Of a DNA stretch of 30,943 bases, positions 21,689-30,943 are shown in pieces; positions within the stretch are counted from its first letter, which is position 1; every line of letters begins with the position of its first letter. The translations under genes were made by a program, and so were the position numbers. The notes below the pieces were generated by a model. It had not been told where the DNA came from. It worked only from the letters and a program-made list of their open reading frames with translations, and searched no databases. The stretch is taken from positions 15,238 to 46,180 of the forward strand of contig PS015268.1 of NCBI GenBank assembly GCA_048213135.1. Reading direction: 5' to 3'. Source of the stretch: Reclinomonas americana ATCC 50394 (taxonomy: Eukaryota > Jakobida > Jakobea > Jakobida).

Positions 21689-24600
21689 ACCTCAATCCAT
21701 TTGTTCATTTTCTTCGACCTCCCCTCTCTCTCTCACTTCCACCACTTCCCCTCCTTCCCTCCCCGTTCCTTTCATTCTTCGACCCTCCCTCACTCCCGCC
21801 GCCTTTCTTTCTACTTCTCCTCGTTCAATTCCTCTTCCGCCTCTCAGTTTCTACCTCCGTCCCTCCGATTCTTTCACTCCAACTTCCCGTTCCTCTCTGT
21901 CTCTCAGTCTCTCTCTCTCTCTCTCTTTCTCTCACATTCACTTCTGTCTCCTCTTCTTTCCATTCCTTGCTTTCCCGTTCCCTCTCTCTTTCTCTCTCCC
22001 GAAGACCCTCACTCACTTCTCTCTCCTTCTCCTCTTTCTCTTCATCTCTCTCTCTTCCCTGTTCCCCCTTCCCCCTTGCCCCCCCACTACTTCACTCACA
22101 TCCGAGTGCGCCAGCACAGCCTTTATCGGCACGAAATCGGCAAACTGCATCCGCACAGGCGCGTTTCCAGCGGCCGGATCAAGCGGATACGGCAGCTCGA
22201 GGAGATCAGCAAAGGCGCGATTGTAGGATTGGAAGCACCCGAATGCGTCGGTGATGACGTAGCCGACTTTGGAGGAGTTGTACACAAAGACGGCCGCCTG
22301 CAGCAAACTCGCAAGTGAGGATGGCGGCAAAAAGGAGACGAAAATGACAAAAGTCAACGCAACATCCCGCTCAAACTGCGTTGTTTCTGCGTATGCCTGT
22401 CGAACAGCTGCCTCCCATGTCGGCAGTTTGCGCACGCGGGTGTGGCGAAGAATGTCATTTTGCTGCATTTGAGGCGCAAGGGAGAAGAATGAGGTATAAA
22501 TGAGAAGGACAGCGAGCGAGAGCTAGCCTCAGAGAGCGACAACGAGAGACTGCCGAATATACAGAACACGAAGAAAACACTTCCGAATACATGCTTCGAG
22601 AAGCGCAATGTCGCAGATGCTTCTCTTCCCTGTCCCATTCCCTCGCCCCTCTCCCCCTCCCCCTCCCCTTCGTCCCCTCCCCTCTCCCCCTCTCGTACCT
22701 TGTCGATGCACAGCCGCTCCAACGCCTGCACATGCAGCCGATTGATATCGGTCGGATCACGACGATACGCTCGATGACACTTGTCCAGCTCCAGCATGCA
22801 CGTGCGGAACTCACTGTCGGCACACACAGCGTGAGACTTGCAGCAGGATCACTCCCCCCCTCATCATCTCCCCCTCGAAACGCAACACAAATCGCTCCAT
22901 CAGCGCATCACGTTCCTCCTGCGTGAGATCCTGCACCCACGTGTACTTGAATCCCTCCCGTCCGCGCATGCCTCCACCCGAGCTCGTCGAACTTGGTGTC
23001 GAGGCTGAGACATTCGCGTCGGCAGTGGTGGCAGCGGCAGTCGCTTCGGCGGCTCCATTGGCACCACCTCGGCGACCCTCGTCCTTGACGGCGGCGGCAG
23101 CAGCGGCGGCGGCGGCACGAGCATTGCCAGCAGTCGCCGCCGACACGGACGAGGACGATGCACCACCACTGCCGCNNNNNNNNNNNNNNNNNNNNNNNNN
23201 NNNNNNNNNNNNNNNNNNNNNNNNNNNNNNNNNNNNNNNNNNNNNNNNNNNNNNNNNNNNNNNNNNNNNNNNNNNNNNNNNNNNNNNNNNNNNNNNNNNN
23301 NNNNNNNNNNNNNNNNNNNNNNNNNNNNNNNNNNNNNNNNNNNNNNNNNNNNNNNNNNNNNNNNNNNNNNNNNNNNNNNNNNNNNNNNNNNNNNNNNNNN
23401 NNNNNNNNNNNNNNNNNNNNNNNNNNNNNNNNNNNNNNNNNNNNNNNNNNNNNNNNNNNNNNNNNNNNNNNNNNNNNNNNNNNNNNNNNNNNNNNNNNNN
23501 NNNNNNNNNNNNNNNNNNNNNNNNNNNNNNNNNNNNNNNNNNNNNNNNNNNNNNNNNNNNNNNNNNNNNNNNNNNNNNNNNNNNNNNNNNNNNNNNNNNN
23601 NNNNNNNNNNNNNNNNNNNNNNNNNNNNNNNNNNNNNNNNNNNNNNNNNNNNNNNNNNNNNNNNNNNNNNNNNNNNNNNNNNNNNNNNNNNNNNNNNNNN
23701 NNNNNNNNNNNNNNNNNNNNNNNNNNNNNNNNNNNNNNNNNNNNNNNNNNNNNNNNNNNNNNNNNNNNNNNNNNNNNNNNNNNNNNNNNNNNNNNNNNNN
23801 NNNNNNNNNNNNNNNNNNNNNNNNNNNNNNNNNNNNNNNNNNNNNNNNNNNNNNNNNNNNNNNNNNNNNNNNNNNNNNNNNNNNNNNNNNNNNNNTGCCG
23901 TCGGCCTGCGGGCGCCGTAGCAGGCGGTGAATGTCGTCGAGCTCATTGATTTCACGCGTGTCCCACTCCAACAAGCCGCCGGTACCGCCACTCGACCAGT
24001 CGCCGAAAATATCGGCAAACACCGAGTCCTGCAGGAAATCCGGACTGCCGCCGTCACGCGACGGCGTCGCCACCGCACGAGGTGTCCACGAGCCAGAGGC
24101 CAGCTCCTCGATGGTGGGCGGCGGAGCCGGTGCCGCTCGCTGCTGCTGCTGCGCCACCGGTACTGCGAGCGGTCGGGGTGCCGAAGGAGGAGGGGGAGGC
24201 GGAGGTGGAGGCGGCGGCGGGGGTGCTGGCTGTTGGCGAGCGGCGTACGGGACGTGCATCATCGGTGTGTGAGCCATCATGCGCCCGCCAAGCATGGACG
24301 CGGTGGTGTCGCCGAGTGGCACCACGGGTGAGATGCCGCTGGTGTTGGAGACGGTGGAGTAGGGCGATGGTGTGACGCCGACGACGGAGGCTGGCGTGGT
24401 GGTTGTGGTTGTGGTTGTGGTGGTGGCGGTGGCGGTCGTGCCGGCGGCGGCGGTGGTTTGTTGGGATTGCAGGAGTTGTGAGCCGCCCAGGCGGGAGAGG
24501 AGCTGCATTGCTGCGAAGAGGGAAAGGAAGGAGAAGGGTGAGATGAAGGNNNNNNNNNNNNNNNNNNNNNNNNNNNNNNNNNNNNNNNNNNNNNNNNNNN

Positions 24601-26400
24601 NNNNNNNNNNNNNNNNNNNNNNNNNNNNNNNNNNNNNNNNNNNNNNNNNNNNNNNNNNNNNNNNNNNNNNNNNNNNNNNNNNNNNNNNNNNNNNNNNNNN
24701 NNNNNNNNNNNNNNNNNNNNNNNNNNNNNNNNNNNNNNNNNNNNNNNNNNNNNNNNNNNNNNNNNNNNNNNNNNNNNNNNNNNNNNNNNNNNNNNNNNNN
24801 NNNNNNNNNNNNNNNNNNNNNNNNNNNNNNNNNNNNNNNNNNNNNNNNNNNNNNNNNNNNNNNNNNNNNNNNNNNNNNNNNNNNNNNNNNNNNNNNNNNN
24901 NNNNNNNNNNNNNNNNNNNNNNNNNNNNNNNNNNNNNNNNNNNNNNNNNNNNNNNNNNNNNNNNNNNNNNNNNNNNNNNNNNNNNNNNNNNNNNNNNNNN
25001 NNNNNNNNNNNNNNNNNNNNNNNNNNNNNNNNNNNNNNNNNNNNNNNNNNNNNNNNNNNNNNNNNNNNNNNNNNNNNNNNNNNNNNNNNNNNNNNNNNNN
25101 NNNNNNNNNNNNNNNNNNNNNNNNNNNNNNNNNNNNNNNNNNNNNNNNNNNNNNNNNNNNNNNNNNNNNNNNNNNNNNNNNNNNNNNNNNNNNNNNNNNN
25201 NNNNNNNNNNNNNNNNNNNNNNNNNNNNNNNNNNNNNNNNNNNNNNNNNNNNNNNNNNNNNNNNNNNNNNNNNNNNNNNNNNNNNNNNNNNNNNNNNNNN
25301 NNNNNNNNNNNNNNNNNNNNNNNNNNNNNNNNNNNNNNNNNNNNNNNNNNNNNNNNNNNNNNNNNNNNNNNNNNNNNNNNNNNNNNNNNNNNNNNNNNNN
25401 NNNNNNNNNNNNNNNNNNNNNNNNNNNNNNNNNNNNNNNNNNNNNGGGGAAGGGGGAAGGGGGAAAGGGGAGGAGGGGAAAGGGGAAAGGGGTAAAGGGG
25501 GGAAAGGGATTGGGAACAGGAAGGGAAGAAACGTGACAGGGAGCGAGAAAAGAATGAGGGAAGGTGGACGACTGCGGACTCGGAGGAGAAAGAGGGAGAG
25601 AGTGCGTGAGAGAAAGAGACAATATGAGAAAATTGAAAGAAAGATGAGACTAGAGAGAGCTGGGTTGCGTGCAGTAATCAAAAAGGAGGCGAAGACAGAG
25701 AAACAGAGCTGGGTGTCGTGAAGAACCTCGCTGTCTCCATTTTACAGCGTCCCCGAAAGACTCGGCCAAAAGGGTGTTGAAACGAGAGAGCACAGGCACA
25801 AGAAATGCGAAGTGAGGCAGAAGACGGGAGAGGAGTTGCACTTGAGCCAGGTGCGAATTCTCTAACAATCATAAGGAGACAAAACACTCCACGTTATCAT
25901 GAAAGTACGATGACAGCACACGGCGAAGAGGAATCCTAAGATCAGCACACTCTTTCCAGAACACACAACAACAATGAGTACAGATACTCGAGAGAGAGAG
26001 AGAGCACGCGCGCGCTCTCTACGCTCGTAAGCAGAGACAACTCGCGCACGCTTGCAGACCCTCCCTCGAGGAAAAGCGCTCTCATTTCCTTCCCCTCCTA
26101 CCCCTTCCCCTTTTCCATTCCTTCACCTCCATCACTCACCAGCCTGAATCTGCAGTATATTCGCCAGCGGGTGCGGCTGTGAATTCTGCTGGTGCGGACC
26201 CGCCGGCACAGTCAACATCGACGGCCCTCCGTTGCCCATGACAAACGGCGGGTGTTGCTGCAACGATGACGAGTACCGACTCGAGCCTCCTCCGCCAGGA
26301 TACAGCCGCTGTTGTTGTTGTTGCTGCTGCTGCTGTTGTTGCTGCTGTTGTTGTGAAGGATACGGCAACTGCGGGGAAAGCATCGGCTGCATCATTGATC

Positions 26401-26431
<31 letters not shown>

Positions 26432-28232
26432 TGGCTGCTGATGTTGTTGCGGCGCATATGATTGTGATGCAGAGTAGTGCGCATAGTGCATTGCTCCACT
26501 TGCTCCTCCTCCTGCAACCGTAGGCGAGTCCATGTTGTCGTCGCCACTCGGCACGCAGTGAAGTCCCATGCGCAGGCATCGGGGGCACGGACGCACGTCG
26601 GCGCAGGCGACGTGAGAGCGCTGTGTGTGTGTGGAGGGGCAAGCGTTGGTGAAAGAGAGAAGGAGAAAAGGAAAAGGAGAAGAGCACTCCGCCATCTCGC
26701 GCGAGGCTGTGTGGTGTCAGAGTGGACGGGCAAAGGAGAAGAGTGACGGGAGGCAAAGGAGAGGAAAGACAGGGCAGCTGCAGAATTGGGTGCCTTCGTG
26801 CATTCGTCGCAGCGGAGGAGCATTGACGAAGAGGGACGTGGAGGTGGCAGAGGAGAGAATGGTGCTGGAGGCTTCGGACTCGGCGCACATGTCTACCCCA
26901 CACTGCTTCTCCCACTGAGTTCCTATGTGCACGCGAGTCTGTGGTGTCAGAGTGCAGGGGTAAACAAGAAGAAACGGAGTGAGAGAAGGAGACGGATCAG
27001 CTGCAGAAAGGCGACTGATTCCGCTCGCATGCAGACGCCTGTCTCTACGTCCCTGCTTCTCCTATTTGCAAGCGAGTCTACGGTCTCAGGGTGCCAAGAA
27101 GGGAGAAAAAGAGTGTGTGTGAGAGAGAGAGATAAAGGACAGCGACGTATTCGGCTCGCATGCTGACGACTGTCTTCCGTTCCTGCCATTCTCTCACTTG
27201 TCTGTCGAGTCTGTGGCCGGTCTCTGAGTGCAGGGGAAAGAGGAAGAGAAGAGAGAGACTGAAAATGATTGATGCGGAAGGCGACGGATTCGGCGCGCCT
27301 GGCGACGCCTGTCTCTCTTTCCTTGCTTCTCCCACTGAGTGCCTTCGTGTACGCGAGTCTGTGGCTGGCCTCAGAGCGAAGGAGAAAGAGATATAAAGGA
27401 GTGAGGAAATGAGAAGGATTGGCGACGAATTCGGCGCGCTTTCTGACACAGGATCCTCCTGTCTTTCCCACTTCGAGTCACTATGAATGAGAGCATGTGG
27501 AGGTGGTGGGTGTGGAGGTTCAAAGGCAAGAGAGAGAGGACAGAGACAGGAAGCAAACGGAGGTTGCAGATGTCGGATTTGGTCTCTCTGTCTTTCTATT
27601 TCTCTGTCTCTGTCACTGCGAGTGTCTCTGTATGCATCAGTGTGCACACGAATGTGCAAGGATATCAGAAAGTGAGAGAGAAAGAGGGAGAGCGCAAGAG
27701 AGTAAGATAGAGAAGGATAAGTTGCAATACGTGAGATTAGGCGCGCTTTCTGACGCGGGCTCTCCTCTCCTTCTCTCGTCTCTGAACATAAGAGTGTGCA
27801 CACGAATGTGCAAGGGTTCCAGAGAGTGAGAGAGAAAGAGGGAGCGCGGGAGACAAAAAAGGATAAGTTGCAGAAGGCGATTGATTACAATCTGACACGC
27901 GCGTTCCTTTTTTCTCTGGTCACTGTACATATGAGTGAGCATATGAGAGCGCAGGTGCACCAGAGAAGGAAAGAGAGAGAAAGAGATCGCAAGACAGAGA
28001 GAGAGGAGGATAAGTTGCAGTAAGAGACGGATTAGGCGCGCTTTTCTGACGCAGGCTCTCCTCTCTCTCCCGTCCTTCCTCACTCTATCATAACATGAGA
28101 GTGTGAGTGTGCGCAGGGGTGTGTGTGTGAGAGAGAGAGAGACAGAGTGAGAGAGAGTGTGTGAATTGAAAGGCGGGATCTTTGCGGTAGGCGACGGATA
28201 AGGTGAGCAACAAGTGAAGGAATGTCGTCTGC

Positions 28233-28272
<40 letters not shown>

Positions 28273-28691
28273 TCTGACACACAAACTTCGTGCGCAATGC
28301 AGACGACAAACGTGCGCAACACACACTTCCTCTCTCCCTCCCCTCTCACTCTCTCCCTCTCACACACACACTCTCCCTCTCTCCTCCTCTCTCTCTCTCT
28401 CACACACCTCCCTCTTTGCCTCTCTCTCTCCCTCTCTCTCCCTCCCTCCCTCCCTCCACTCACCCGACAATTCGCACACGCCTTGAACGGCTGCTTCCTC
28501 CTCTTCCGCGCAGGCTCCACTGCTGCACTCACACCTCCTCCTGCAGCAACTGATGCACCACTGCCTCCACCACTCACAGCAAACACCGCCTCCTCATCCT
28601 CCTCTGCTGCTGCTGCTGCTGCATCAGCTGCAGACAGAGAAGAAGACGAGGAGGAGTGATGCTCAATAAGCTGCTCGTGTGTGCGTTTCAT
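21053..28691 (-). CDS. Zn2Cys6 transcription factor with C-terminal PAS-like domain (ERT1/AcuK-like)
   Basis: Seven exons in transcript order: 28691-28464, 26620-26140, 24510-22887 (holding a 720-N gap), 22813-22699, 22462-22364, 22297-22100, 21274-21053. All joins agree in phase. Length is about 988 residues, with about 240 unknown. A basic patch (ARKRRKQPFK) precedes the zinc cluster, which is completed by joining exons 1 and 2: KACANCRRSHVACADVRPC then PRCLRMGLHC. All six cysteines are present. This matches the CxxCRRSH form of the fungal ERT1/AcuK family and related amoebozoan factors. Exon 2 has polyglutamine runs of 10 and 15; exon 3 has a proline run of 13, Thr- and Ala-rich stretches and an acidic patch (FADIFGDW). 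Exon 6 looks like a PAS core (VFVYNSSKVGYVITDA, SYNRAFADLLEL) and exon 7 like its last strands (RRMVWMLMPVE). Known relatives regulate carbon metabolism; that role here is inference. Confidence 0.83.
21630..22085. repeat. Pyrimidine-rich tract in intron 6 of the transcription-factor gene
   Basis: CT and CA runs (21649-21690) and C/T-rich sequence on the + strand, so purine-rich on the sense strand, just downstream of the intron 6 donor (22099). The acceptor end of the same intron (21275-21360) is the reverse, C/T-rich in sense. Confidence 0.8.
23176..23895. other. Assembly gap, 720 N, within exon 3 of the transcription factor
   Basis: The estimated size is a multiple of three and the reading frame agrees on both sides, so it probably lies wholly inside exon 3. 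The flanks are Gly/Ser/Ala-rich low-complexity coding sequence, which may explain the gap. Confidence 0.97.
24550..25445. other. Assembly gap, 896 N, in intron 2 of the transcription factor
   Basis: Lies between exon 3 (starts 24510) and exon 2 (ends 26140). The right flank is GGGGAAAGGGG-type simple repeat. A small extra exon inside it cannot be excluded, although exons 2 and 3 already match in phase. Confidence 0.97.
26309..26353 (-). repeat. CAG/CAA tract coding 15 glutamines
   Basis: Mixed CAG and CAA codons in exon 2 of the transcription factor. The interruptions by CAA make it less prone to slippage than a pure CAG run. Confidence 0.93.
26402..26431 (-). repeat. CAG/CAA tract coding 10 glutamines
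   Basis: One CAA followed by nine CAG codons in sense order, part of a longer Gln/His/Pro-rich segment (QQHQQP). Nine pure CAG units could vary in length between strains. Confidence 0.93.
26700..28200. repeat. Degenerate tandem array, period about 135-155 bp, filling intron 1 of the transcription factor
   Basis: A core of the form GGCGACGGATTCGGCGCGC...CTGACGCxxG recurs near 26875, 27010, 27144, 27284, 27420, 27570, 27728, 27870, 28024 and 28190. Between cores are GTCTGTGGTGTCAGAGTGCA-like and CACACGAATGTGCAAGG segments followed by GAGAGAAAGAG. A related segment begins near 26705. Copies are diverged and some are partly purine-expanded. The array lies almost wholly within intron 26621-28463. 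Confidence 0.8.
28230..28274. repeat. (CT)n(CA)n compound microsatellite
   Basis: About 12 CT units pass directly into about 9 CA units in intron 1 of the transcription factor. Similar CT/CA runs follow to 28455, directly next to the intron donor. Confidence 0.92.
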
Positions 28692-28924
28692 CACAAGCTT
28701 GCGTGCTTGTGCTCATTAATCAGAAAACGTGTGTCGGATTGTTGTCGTGTGTGTGCGCGCGAGCCCGACGGAGCTTGTCACGCGTGTCGCGCTCTTTTGG
28801 CGTTTTTGGCGCGAGTTTTCATTTGTGTGCGAGGTTCCTCGTCGGGTGTTCGGTTTCAATGCATGTCAGAAGTACATTTATCGACTGGTTCTGCGTGGTG
28901 GTGAAGATGGATGGCGTGCGGAAG

Positions 28925-29290
28925 CAGGCTGGAGGAGGTAACGATCCACTCCGGTGTCAATCCGCATCAAAACAAATGCAATTCGAGTTTTGATTGATGT
29001 GTCGAAGACGCGGTTCGGATTCGTAAGAGCGTGTGGTGGAGCTCAGGGTGTGAAGGCTCTGTCATCGACTAGTCGATCTCATCATGATGCACACTCCGAC
29101 GTCGATCCGCATCAAAAAAACTGCAATTCGAGTTTTGAATAATCTTCCGATGCGCAGCTCGCTCAAGATCTAGATCTGAGGAGTGCATGAGCTGAAGGTG
29201 TGCTGATCTCCTGCTCGGTTCCTCATCATGATGGGTTCTTCGATGTTGATTCCCCATCAAGTCAGCATGAAAAATGAGTTGACATGAGAA
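28925..29290. repeat. 145-bp periodic degenerate repeat, three copies
   Basis: Landmarks are at 28961, 29106 and 29251. The first two copies share about 38 bases with few differences; the third is more diverged and shares mainly the CATCATGATG and GTTGATTCCCCATCAA parts. Confidence 0.75.
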
Positions 29291-29746
29291 GGACCAACTG
29301 CAATCGGAGATCAACCGCTGCATCGCAACTCCAACTCTGCCCCGTTCTGTATCGACGCTGCAGAGGCAACGCCCGAGAGAGACAGAGGGAGAAAGCGAGA
29401 TGGGAGAAGCGAGCAGAAAAGCAGGACTTCTGCGAGAAAGTAGATTCTGCAAGCACAGAGAACAACTCATGCGAAAGAAGAAGAACAACTCATGCAAAGT
29501 GAAAGAAAGAGCGGCCGACAAGCAGGCAAGAGTCGAGGCGTCACAAACTTAGGTGCTGTGTGACCAGTCTGTATCTCATCTCTCCTCTCTCTCTCTCTCT
29601 TTCTCTCATCTGTGCAGTGCGACGCAACAAGAAAGCGACTTAAGGATCAACAAAGAGCAAACAAACACTCAACAGGAGCCCAACAAAACGACGCCCTTCT
29701 CCCTCATCCCCTCTCCTCCCCTCCTTCCCCCTACCTCTCTCTCTCT

Positions 29747-29766
29747 NNNNNNNNNNNNNNNNNNNN
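29747..29766. other. 20-N placeholder gap
   Basis: Flanked by CT repeats on the left and CA repeats on the right, so probably a collapsed or unsequenced compound microsatellite of unknown length. Confidence 0.97.
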
Positions 29767-29872
29767 CACACACACACAACCACGTTCATTCACACAGGAC
29801 ACCAAAACCTAGGAGTGGTGAAAAACACACAAAGTAAAGAAAGAAACGACTCACTCCCCGTCACTCCTTTTT

Positions 29873-30250
29873 TTACACGGCCGACGAGGCTTGTGTCGGG
29901 TGCGACATGTTGTCGGCCTTGGCGCGGTAGGTGTTCTTCGGGTCGCCCGAGGCGGCGCCCGCGGCACCGCCTCGTTGATTGTGGGCTCCGCCGAGGCCTC
30001 GGGGTAGCAGAAGCGCGCGATCACATTGATGACACCTGGTGGTGGAAAGGGGGGTGAGAGGGTGGGAGGTGAAGGGGGAGATGGGTGCGATGAGTGGCGA
30101 ACCGACGGCGATGATGTAGGCGCTGGGNNNNNNNNNNNNNNNNNNNNAGGGGGAGGAGGAGATGTGAGGGAGTGTGGTGGTGGAAGGGAGAAGGAGATGG
30201 TACGTACCCAATAATGTAGCCCCACCAGATGCCGCTCATGAGGATGACAC
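29873..30250 (-). CDS. Small multi-pass membrane protein, 3' end only, with an apparent frameshift
   Basis: Exons in transcript order: 30250-30208, 30122-30103 (perhaps extending into the gap), 30035-29873; the 5' part is beyond the window. The phases join to give GVILMSGIWWGYIIGAYIIA then VGVINVIARFCYPEASAEP, which looks like one or two membrane segments followed by a short tail. The final part, NTYRAKADNMSHPTQASSAV and stop, is in a different frame. Third-position C/G bias moves from one frame to the other near 29945-29970, so one base appears to be missing there, probably a G in a G-rich stretch. The family is not certain. Small four-helix Golgi or COPI-associated membrane proteins have a comparable end, but this is only a possibility. 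Confidence 0.55.
30128..30147. other. 20-N placeholder gap inside the membrane-protein gene
   Basis: Lies six bases upstream, in sense, of the proposed 20-base exon 30122-30103, so that exon's true acceptor may be hidden. Confidence 0.97.
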
Positions 30251-30866
30251 CTGCGGGGGGAGGGAGGGGTGAGAGAAGGAAGAGGAAGAGAGGAAGCAGA
30301 GGGAGAGGAAAAGAGAGAGGAAAGAGGGGGAAGAGTGGGGAACAGAAAGAGAGGGGAAGAGAGGGGGGAGGAGTGGGGTAAGAGAAGGAAAAAGAAGAGA
30401 GAAGAAGAGAAAGCAAGGGAACGGCGGAGAGAGAGGAGGGAGGGGGAGAAAACAGGACAGTGGCGGATGAAGGGAGAGGGGAAAGGAGTGGGGAAAGTGA
30501 GGGGGAAGGGAGTGGAAGAGAGTGGGGGACAGTCAAAGAGCGAGGGGCAGCGGGAAAGGAAAAATGAGAAGCGGCGACCAGCAGGGGAGGATTGGGGTAG
30601 GGGACAGAGAGGCAGCAAAGAGGGGGGAAGAGAGGAATCGCGAGAAGGAGGAGGAAGAGAGGAGAAGCGACAAGGAAGAGAGGCAGCAGAGGGGAATGAG
30701 AGAGGCGAAGAAGAGGGACAAAGGCAAAAGAGAGAGAGAGAGAGAGAGAAAAGGTGAGATGAGTGGACAAAGGCAATGAGAAGACGAAGAGAAAGAGAGG
30801 AGAAGCGACAAGGAGGAAAGGAAGAGAGGGGAATGAGAGGGGCGAAGAAGAGGGACAAAGGCAAAA

Positions 30867-30927
<61 letters not shown>

Positions 30928-30943
30928 GAGAGAGAGAGAGAGA
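30251..30943. repeat. Purine-rich tract ending in a (GA)n run
   Basis: Almost only G and A on the + strand; on the sense strand of the neighbouring gene this is a pyrimidine-rich intron ending in a good acceptor (CCCGCAG before 30250). GGAAGAGAGGGGAATGAGAG-like blocks recur at 30681 and 30823. From about 30870 to the end of the window it is nearly pure GA. Long Ser/Leu or Arg/Glu frames across it are not genes. Confidence 0.85.

Larger units (their letters stand above)
28692..29872. other. Intergenic region with three degenerate 145-bp repeats
   Basis: Holds the promoter side of the transcription factor and the 3' side of the next minus-strand gene. No gene is seen. TCCGCATCAA or TCCCCATCAA occurs at 28961, 29106 and 29251, exactly 145 bases apart each time. 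Surrounding similarity includes GCAATTCGAGTTTTGA (first two copies) and CTCATCATGATG (last two). A 20-N gap lies at 29747-29766 beside CT and CA runs. Confidence 0.65.

Overview
This is eukaryotic DNA, most likely from a free-living protist related to amoebozoans, apusomonads or fungi/opisthokonts. The species cannot be named from the sequence. Three things support this: genes split by many introns with GT...AG ends, very strong C/G preference at third codon positions in exons, and long simple-sequence tracts (GT, CT, GA, purine-only) in introns and between genes. There are no bacterial operons, no CRISPR array, no recognisable tRNA or rRNA gene and no intact transposon. Seven runs of N interrupt the window. 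Three are exactly 20 N, which looks like an assembler placeholder for gaps of unknown size, and they sit beside or inside genes.

Layout. 1-1547: a short unassigned region and a 777-base gap. 1611-2203 (+): a small two-exon ankyrin-repeat gene, followed by two decayed tandem copies of its 3' part (2296-2745). 2746-6511: no convincing gene; a 144-145 bp minisatellite with a perfect hairpin lies at 4110-4590. 6512-15498 (+): the main gene, with eight exons that I joined by phase. It encodes a protein of about 2,390 residues with a signal peptide, about 15 fibronectin type III-like domains, a Gly-x-Gly-Tyr-type repeat block and a C-terminal hydrophobic tail that looks like a GPI-anchor signal. 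It is probably a cell-surface or adhesion protein. 16083-20001 (-): a membrane-anchored alpha/beta hydrolase (ABHD12/BEM46-like layout) whose nucleophile exon is missing, probably inside a 20-N gap. 21053-28691 (-): a seven-exon transcription factor with a Zn2Cys6 cluster, polyglutamine and proline tracts and a C-terminal PAS-like domain, resembling the ERT1/AcuK type. 29873-30250 and beyond (-): the 3' end of a small multi-pass membrane protein, with an apparent one-base frameshift.

The genes belong to unrelated processes (surface adhesion, lipid or ester hydrolysis, transcription, membrane), so no pathway links them. The most unusual feature is in the introns. Of 21 inferred splice donors, seven read GTTGCG and one GTTGAG. 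None of these eight follows an exon ending in G, whereas 10 of the other 13 donors do. This suggests a second class of 5' splice site. Many introns are also purine-rich after the donor and pyrimidine-rich before the acceptor, and several tandem arrays share a period near 140-145 bp.
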